NCBI GenBank assembly: GCA_002686115.1
Contig: NZAF01000152.1
Span: forward strand, 1-11,151
DNA length: 11,151 nt
Reading direction: 5' to 3'
From: Halobacteriovorax sp.
Lineage (GTDB): Bacteria; Bdellovibrionota; Bacteriovoracia; Bacteriovoracales; Bacteriovoracaceae
The position numbers were made by a program, and so were the translations under genes. Position 1 is the first letter of the stretch; each line of letters opens with the position of its first letter. Positions 7,012-11,151 of this stretch are shown here, piece after piece. The notes beneath the pieces are model-generated. The model worked only from the letters and a program-made list of their open reading frames with translations. It was not told where the DNA came from and did no database searches.

Positions 7012-7917
7012 ATGAGTATAAAAGATAAACTAAATATTTTATTTCAGGCCGCAAGACCTAAAACGTTACCAGCATCAATTGGACCTGTTATTATAGGTTT
7101 ATCTGTCGCTCGCTATAATGAACACACTGTTGATATGCTTGTCGCTTTACTCACACTTCTTTGCGCTCTTTTACTTCAAATATCATCAAACTTTATAAAT
7201 GATTATTACGATGGTTTAAAAGGAATTGATTCAAACGAGAGACTTGGACCGACCAGAGTCACTTCAACGGGACAAATTGCTCCTAGCTTCATGAAAAGAG
7301 CATTTCTCATATCCCTTTCTCTCTCTTTTTGCTGTGGGCTCTATCTCATGTATAAAGGTGGAATCGTCATAACAAGTATAGGTCTTTTATCTATATTATT
7401 TTCATATCTATACACTGGTGGACCATTTCCATTATCTTATTTTGCTCTTGGAGAATTATTGGCCTTTATCTTTTATGGCCCCGTTGCAGTTGTTGGAACA
7501 TATTATTTACAAGCTGGGGAGTTCAATTTAATTGCACTTTTAATGGGATCATCATTAGGTTTTATAAGCTCTGCTTTAATGGGTATTAACAACCTAAGAG
7601 ATTATGATAGTGACGGCAAAACAAAGAAAATAACGATAGCACTAATCTTAGGCAAAAGAGCTATGAGATTTCTCATCATCTTTTTCATTATTTTATCTCA
7701 AGCACCACAAGTATATTTGATAGTAGTAAAAAGCTTACCTATATACTTTATCATTACTCTTATCACTCCAGTTCTCTTTATAAAAACTTGGAAAGCTATC
7801 TTATGCGAACAGATTAGTCAGACATTTAATATCTACCTGGCAAATACTGGCAAGTATCTCTTTGTCAGTTCACTACTTATGACGATATTATTTACGTATG
7901 AAAGCACTATTAGATAA
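7012..7917 (+). CDS. menA: 1,4-dihydroxy-2-naphthoate polyprenyltransferase MenA (UbiA superfamily)
   Basis: This 301-residue integral membrane protein attaches the polyprenyl tail to dihydroxynaphthoate, giving demethylmenaquinone. It starts with the MenA-type QAARPKTLPASIGP. The first aspartate-rich motif is NDYYD (63-67), continuing to GID (Asp73) and ERLGPTR. The second is NNLRDYDSDGKTKK (193-206). Between and after them are several long hydrophobic segments consistent with the eight to nine helices of the UbiA fold. The two Asp motifs bind the diphosphate through magnesium. MenA rather than UbiA is supported by the GPTR string, by NNLRDYDSDGK and by the neighbouring menD. ATG at 7012 has only a weak AGAGA 11 nt upstream, and the gene sits 14 nt after menD. 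Its last 20 nt overlap menC. The prenyl donor is probably made by the synthase encoded divergently from the operon. Confidence 0.94.
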   Translation: MSIKDKLNILFQAARPKTLPASIGPVIIGLSVARYNEHTVDMLVALLTLLCALLLQISSNFINDYYDGLKGIDSNERLGPTRVTSTGQIAPSFMKRAFLISLSLSFCCGLYLMYKGGIVITSIGLLSILFSYLYTGGPFPLSYFALGELLAFIFYGPVAVVGTYYLQAGEFNLIALLMGSSLGFISSALMGINNLRDYDSDGKTKKITIALILGKRAMRFLIIFFIILSQAPQVYLIVVKSLPIYFIITLITPVLFIKTWKAILCEQISQTFNIYLANTGKYLFVSSLLMTILFTYESTIR

Positions 7918-8896
7918 TTTTCAGTATATAGAGTCTGAAATACATCCACCTTTGAAACATAAGGATGGACTCGTTAATAAGACCAAAAATCTATCATATG
8001 ACCTTAAAATCGATCATTTATTAATCAAAGGAGAAGTTAACCTTTTTCCACTTTTTTTTAATGAGAAACAATTATGCTTACCTAGCCAGCGTGAACTGAA
8101 TATAGATTTTAAAAACATTGATTTAACAAGACCACTCTTTAACACTATTGAAATTAATAATTTACACACCAATGAGCAATTCTCATTAGAACAAGCACTA
8201 CTCACCTACTTAATAAGAACAGAACACCAATCTTTAAAAGAGTACTTAAAAACAGACGATGTTAAATGTCTAATCAATGATCTCTTTTTAGAAAATGATA
8301 ATATTCATAATAAAGTTATCAAATATAAAATTGGTAGAAATAGTCCAAAGGAAGACAATAACAACATTAAAGAGTTTATAAAAAATAAGAACATTCTAAG
8401 ACTTGATGGAAATCAAATGCTAAACTCTTCATCATTAAAAGAGATATTGAAAGAAATCGATTTAAGCTACGTAGATTATATTGAGGAACCTTTCCAAAGT
8501 ATTGATGAATGGAATAGCTTTATTAATGACTCTGATGATTTTAAGGACTTATCATTTGCAATTGATGAAAATTTTAAGTCTTATAAATATAAACTTGATC
8601 AAATACATAATCTTAAAGCGATCATTATCAAACCAACAAGAGATCTCTCTATAAGTGGACTTTTTAAATTACATCAAGACATATCAAAACAAAATCATAG
8701 CTACCAAATCATACTATCTAGTTCGTTTGATAATGAAATGACTTTAAATACACTTGTATTCATAGCTCAGCTCTTTAACAATCGACACGGTCTTGGAACA
8801 TTTAAATATATGAAAGAAGATTTCAAAAAAATGAAATATGAAAGGGATACACAAAAATTAATTGGATACCCCTTAATTGAAAATATTATTAACTAA
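7898..8896 (+). CDS. menC: o-Succinylbenzoate synthase MenC (enolase superfamily)
   Basis: The 332-residue protein dehydrates SHCHC to o-succinylbenzoate. Overall similarity looks low, but the whole catalytic set of the enolase/muconate-lactonizing fold is present in order: the KxK pair Lys142 and Lys144 in IKYKIGR, metal ligands Asp170 in LRLDGN (with Asn172), Glu197 in YIEEPF and Asp223 in AIDEN, Lys245 in IIIKPT, and SSS (274-276) where the family has its SSSxES block. These correspond to Lys133, Asp161, Glu190, Asp213 and Lys235 of E. coli MenC. The N-terminal capping domain (about residues 1-135) is divergent and rich in Asn, Lys and Leu. The ATG at 7898 lies inside menA, a 20-nt overlap with no good ribosome site, so translation is probably coupled to menA. 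It is the last gene of the operon. Operon position supports MenC over other enolase-superfamily members such as dipeptide epimerases. Confidence 0.9.
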   Translation: MKALLDNFQYIESEIHPPLKHKDGLVNKTKNLSYDLKIDHLLIKGEVNLFPLFFNEKQLCLPSQRELNIDFKNIDLTRPLFNTIEINNLHTNEQFSLEQALLTYLIRTEHQSLKEYLKTDDVKCLINDLFLENDNIHNKVIKYKIGRNSPKEDNNNIKEFIKNKNILRLDGNQMLNSSSLKEILKEIDLSYVDYIEEPFQSIDEWNSFINDSDDFKDLSFAIDENFKSYKYKLDQIHNLKAIIIKPTRDLSISGLFKLHQDISKQNHSYQIILSSSFDNEMTLNTLVFIAQLFNNRHGLGTFKYMKEDFKKMKYERDTQKLIGYPLIENIIN

Positions 8897-8899
8897 TAA

Positions 8900-9598
8900 C
8901 TAAAGTTTAGTAAATACTCCATTCCCTTGAACATGAAAGCTATCTGTTGATCTAATTTCTTTAAGAACTGACTTGGCAATATATGAAATATTAAAAGATG
9001 CACCTGCAATAGGATTTTCAAGAGAGCCGTGATTAGAAAGCGTATCAAGACTAGTTTTTGCAGAAAAATCGAATCCCCAAGAGACATTAACTTCTTCTAC
9101 GCTAACTCTGATTCCCGATAAGTACTGACCTTTGTTTTGATATTTACCACCATATTGATAGATAACAGAATAAGTAAAGCCTATAACTTCTGAACCAAAT
9201 CCATTTTTAAATGATACTTCATAAGTTTTCTTTGTTGGTGCAGACCAATGAGATAATAAGAAAATGATATCATCTGGAGAAGTATTTTGCATAACAGGTA
9301 GAACAGAGACTGAGAGCTTGTTATTAATATCAACAACAGGTTTATTATTTTCAATAATAGGCCAAACTTTTTTTCCAATAGCAATTAGACCATCGACTAG
9401 CATGATTGCCATTTGCAAGTCTTTATCAATGCCACCTTCTAAGGTTGTCTCAATCTCAGGCTTAACCTCTTTGATAGTGATCTTTTGAATTTGAAAATAA
9501 AGATCTTGATCTGTTTCAATTGAAAACTCCATCGATTTAGTCATAGAAAAAGTCTGAAATGATAAAAGACAAAGTAATAAAGTGGCTAACTTACTCAT
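8900..9598 (-). CDS. Exported protein of unknown function, 232 residues
   Basis: I do not recognise the family. The N-terminus MSKLATLLLCLLSFQTFS is a signal peptide, with likely cleavage before MTKSMEF. The Cys inside the hydrophobic core is not in a lipobox context. The mature part has no cysteine and no long hydrophobic segment. It contains KKVWPIIENNKPVVDI (about 75-90), then a region of alternating hydrophobic and polar residues from about 94 onward (for example LSVSVLPVM, KTYEVSFKNGFGSEVIGFTYSVIYQYGGKY, IRVSVEEVNVSWGFDFSA) that suggests a beta-rich domain. It is probably periplasmic or secreted. The start at 9598 is well supported by AAGGGAG (minus strand, 9604-9610) 5 nt upstream. The gene is divergent from lexA and convergent with menC, whose stop is 3 nt away. 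A TTACG element of the lexA promoter type lies about 20 nt upstream of its start codon. Confidence 0.83.
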   Translation of the reverse strand: MSKLATLLLCLLSFQTFSMTKSMEFSIETDQDLYFQIQKITIKEVKPEIETTLEGGIDKDLQMAIMLVDGLIAIGKKVWPIIENNKPVVDINNKLSVSVLPVMQNTSPDDIIFLLSHWSAPTKKTYEVSFKNGFGSEVIGFTYSVIYQYGGKYQNKGQYLSGIRVSVEEVNVSWGFDFSAKTSLDTLSNHGSLENPIAGASFNISYIAKSVLKEIRSTDSFHVQGNGVFTKL

Positions 9599-9618
9599 AA
9601 AATCTCCCTTTTTTTGAA

Positions 9619-9685
9619 ACTTACGAAAAATGTGTCAGATATGGCAAATTAAAATTACTAACATGCTTGAATAAAAAAGTTACGC
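9619..9685 (+). repeat. Two outlying copies of the TTACG element upstream of lexA
   Basis: ACTTACGA at 9619-9626 and AGTTACGC at 9678-9685 resemble the ACTTACGC pair in the lexA promoter, on the same strand. The second is exactly 44 nt from the first promoter copy. The first falls in the untranslated leader or promoter of the minus-strand exported-protein gene. They may be accessory binding sites of the same regulator. The interval between them shows no other structure I can support. Confidence 0.4.
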
Positions 9686-9718
9686 TTAGTGCCGTGTGTA
9701 TTTATTACAAGGAATTGT

Positions 9719-9747
9719 TTGACTTACGCCAAACTTACGCATAAAAT
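9719..9747 (+). promoter_or_regulatory. lexA promoter, sigma-70 type, placed for a leaderless transcript
   Basis: TTGACT at 9719-9724 (5 of 6 to the -35 consensus) and TAAAAT at 9742-9747 (5 of 6 to the -10 consensus) are separated by the ideal 17 nt. Transcription should begin about 6-8 nt past the -10, which is at or next to the A of the lexA ATG at 9754. No Shine-Dalgarno sequence precedes that ATG. Confidence 0.68.
9722..9740 (+). promoter_or_regulatory. Candidate LexA operator: tandem ACTTACGC, TTAC-N7-TTAC
   Basis: ACTTACGC is repeated at 9722-9729 and 9733-9740, an 11-nt period or one helical turn, placed between the -35 and -10 elements. That position fits autorepression, which is usual for lexA. 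The same stretch also contains an 18-nt imperfect dyad, GTTTG (9717-9721) and CAAAC (9730-9734) around one copy, as an alternative reading. Binding by this LexA is inferred, not shown. Confidence 0.5.
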
Positions 9748-9753
9748 TTTAAT

Positions 9754-10389
9754 ATGGCATTAACAAAAAAACAAAAAGAAGTTTACGATTATATCCAAAG
9801 TTATTTTGAGAAAAATGGTTTTTCACCAACTCAAAAAGAAATAAAGGATCATTTTGGCCTAAAGTCATTTGGTTCTGTTAATCGCTATATAAAGTATTTA
9901 AATGAAGCAGAACTTATTGAACTTGATTGGAATGCAAGAAGAGGAATTAAATTAGTATCAAAAGACACTCAAACAGAAAGAGAGTCTTCTTCTGATTCTG
10001 ATGTCACAGATATCCCACTCCTAGGAGATGTTGCAGCGGGCATTCCAATTGAAGCAATTGAAAACTGCCAAGACTTTATAACTGTTCCAAATTCAATGAT
10101 TAGAAAGTCTGGTAAAATCTTTGCTCTTAATGTTAAAGGTGACTCTATGATTAATGATGGTATTCTTGAAGGAGATTACCTCATATGCAAACATCAAAGT
10201 ACTGCAAATCTAGGACAAACAGTTATCGCAATAGTTAATAATGAGGCAACTGTTAAAAGATATCATAAGAAAAAGTCACATATAGAGCTAATAGCTGCCA
10301 ACGAAAACTATGCTCCAATCATTGTAGGCCCAGAAGATGACTTTCATATTGCTGGATTAGTCGTAGGCCTTTTCAGACAATATGAATAA
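9754..10389 (+). CDS. lexA: LexA SOS repressor, self-cleaving (peptidase S24 family)
   Basis: The 211-residue protein represses DNA-damage genes and inactivates itself by autoproteolysis when RecA filaments form. The N-terminal winged helix-turn-helix spans about 1-67 (ALTKKQKEVYDYI, SPTQKEIKDHFG, then RRGIKL at the wing). A hydrophilic linker rich in Ser, Asp and Glu follows (about 70-86). The cleavage site is Ala95-Gly96 in GDVAAGIP, the catalytic Ser131 is in VKGDSM and the catalytic Lys168 is in ATVKRY. All are intact, so self-cleavage should work. The recognition-helix region reads KSFGSVNRYIKYL, unlike the RSPNAAEEHLKAL of E. coli, which fits a non-CTGT operator. The ATG at 9754 aligns with the start of other LexA proteins and has no ribosome site. 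The gene overlaps dinB by 8 nt, so the two form an operon. Confidence 0.95.
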   Translation: MALTKKQKEVYDYIQSYFEKNGFSPTQKEIKDHFGLKSFGSVNRYIKYLNEAELIELDWNARRGIKLVSKDTQTERESSSDSDVTDIPLLGDVAAGIPIEAIENCQDFITVPNSMIRKSGKIFALNVKGDSMINDGILEGDYLICKHQSTANLGQTVIAIVNNEATVKRYHKKKSHIELIAANENYAPIIVGPEDDFHIAGLVVGLFRQYE

Positions 10390-11151
10390 TAATGATCTAG
10401 GTCTTAAATTTATTCAAAAACCATTCAAAATCATTCATGTAGACATGGACTATTTTTATGCCCAAGTAGAAGTACGTGATAATCCGAGTTTAAAAGATAA
10501 GCCGTTAGCTATTGGAGGACCATCTAAGACAAAAGGAGTCCTTTGCACAAGTAATTATATTGCTAGACAATACGGCGTAAGATCGGCCATGCCAACCTTT
10601 CAAGCATTTAAAAAATGCCCTGACCTAGTATTAATAAAACCAAACTTTTCAAAATATAAAGAAGCTTCAAAGGTTATTCATCAAGTTTTTCATGAATATA
10701 GTGACAAAGTTCAGGCCCTCTCATTAGATGAAGCTTTTATTGATGTGAGTGACTGCAAACAACTTGAAGGCTCTGCAACTTTAATTGCAAAGGAAATAAA
10801 AGATAAGATTTACAAAGAAACACACCTTACTGCGAGTGCAGGTGTATCATTTAATAAATTACTTGCTAAGATTGCAAGTGATTACCAAAAACCAAATGGA
10901 CTGACAGTCATTACTCCTGAAAACCGACTAAAATTTATGGAACAATTAGATCTTAGAAAAATTCCAGGTATTGGCCAAACAAGTATGCAAAGGTTTGAGA
11001 GACTTGGGATAAAAAAGTGTTCGGATATTACAAATCTCAAAATTTCAAAAGTTATTGAACTTTTTGGCAAGAAAAATGGAATTGATCTCTATGAACGATG
11101 CCTAGGTATTTCAAACTCAATTGTTAAACCTATGATACAGAGAAAGGCCAT
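10382..11151 (+). CDS. dinB: DNA polymerase IV, Y family (DinB), 3' end outside the window
   Basis: About 256 residues of an error-prone translesion polymerase are visible, open to the right edge. The N-terminal catalytic block is IIHVDMDYFYAQVEVRDNP, with the first metal-binding Asp. It is followed by KPLAIGG, the NYIARQYGVRSAMP block and LSLDEAFIDVS with the Asp-Glu pair of the active site. Next come SAGVSFNKLLAKIASDYQKPNG and the helix-hairpin-helix string IPGIGQTSMQRFERLGI. The residue matching the E. coli steric gate Phe13 is Tyr, as in several family members, so ribonucleotide exclusion should be kept. There are about 15 extra residues before the conserved core compared with E. coli. 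The ATG at 10382 overlaps the lexA stop by 8 nt and lacks a clear ribosome site, so translation is likely coupled to lexA. The missing part should hold the rest of the little-finger domain and any beta-clamp-binding tail. Confidence 0.95.
   Translation, partial: MNNNDLGLKFIQKPFKIIHVDMDYFYAQVEVRDNPSLKDKPLAIGGPSKTKGVLCTSNYIARQYGVRSAMPTFQAFKKCPDLVLIKPNFSKYKEASKVIHQVFHEYSDKVQALSLDEAFIDVSDCKQLEGSATLIAKEIKDKIYKETHLTASAGVSFNKLLAKIASDYQKPNGLTVITPENRLKFMEQLDLRKIPGIGQTSMQRFERLGIKKCSDITNLKISKVIELFGKKNGIDLYERCLGISNSIVKPMIQRKA

Noticed and set aside
8840..8912. Small inverted repeats around the menC stop (AAGGG/CCCTT, TTATT/AATAA, ACTAAA/TTTAGT)
   Set aside because: They are AT-only or have very long or one-base loops, and no U-tract follows, so they do not support an intrinsic terminator.
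8893..9087. Short minus-strand frames inside the 8900-9598 gene region (also 9181-9384 and plus-strand 9264-9488)
   Set aside because: These are shadows of the exported-protein gene, which has a signal peptide, a strong ribosome site and a full-length frame.
9599..9753. Palindromic TTAC-N3-GTAA box in the lexA upstream region
   Set aside because: I searched by eye and found TTAC several times but never with GTAA at the right spacing. Only direct repeats are present.
10882..11070. Minus-strand 62-codon frame
   Set aside because: It is antisense to the conserved helix-hairpin-helix region of dinB.
1..11151. Transfer RNA, ribosomal RNA, CRISPR array, insertion sequence or phage genes
   Set aside because: Nothing in the two non-coding gaps or in the genes resembles these. 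Coding density is high and base composition looks even throughout.

Overview
The window is AT-rich (by eye roughly two-thirds A+T), densely coding bacterial chromosome with no mobile element, CRISPR array or RNA gene that I can see. The gene set is menaquinone synthesis, a polyprenyl diphosphate synthase, LexA with DNA polymerase IV, and several exported proteins of unknown or hydrolytic type. This, with the low GC and a TTAC-type element at the lexA promoter instead of an E. coli-type CTGT box, suggests a Gram-negative menaquinone user, possibly Bdellovibrionota (Bacteriovorax/Halobacteriovorax-like). The taxonomic guess is inference.

Layout: (1) Positions 1-2211, plus strand: the 3' end of an M24 Xaa-Pro aminopeptidase gene (pepP-like), then a small exported four-cysteine protein whose start lies inside pepP, then a lipoprotein of the endonuclease/exonuclease/phosphatase superfamily. 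(2) 2212-3177, minus strand: a long-chain polyprenyl diphosphate synthase, convergent with the previous gene with no base between the stop codons. (3) 3178-3304: a divergent promoter region with a repeated TTATCAAA element. (4) 3305-8896, plus strand: a tight operon ubiE/menG-menF-menD-menA-menC with spacings of 16, -4, 14 and -20 nt. (5) 8900-9598, minus strand: an exported protein of unknown function, convergent with menC across 3 nt. (6) 9599-9753: a divergent regulatory region with four same-strand copies of a TTACG element, two of them inside a good lexA promoter. (7) 9754 to the window end, plus strand: lexA and dinB, overlapping by 8 nt, with dinB cut by the window edge.

How the genes work together: MenF (chorismate to isochorismate), MenD (SEPHCHC synthesis) and MenC (o-succinylbenzoate synthesis) build the head-group precursor. 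The divergent polyprenyl synthase probably supplies the isoprenoid tail, MenA joins tail to head in the membrane, and UbiE/MenG does the final methylation. menH, menE and menB are not here and must be elsewhere or replaced. The lexA-dinB pair is an SOS unit whose promoter carries a direct repeat TTAC-N7-TTAC between -35 and -10. That promoter sits so close to the lexA ATG that the transcript is predicted to be leaderless. I did not find a clear, wholly undescribed multi-gene system. The most distinctive signal is the lexA promoter/operator architecture.
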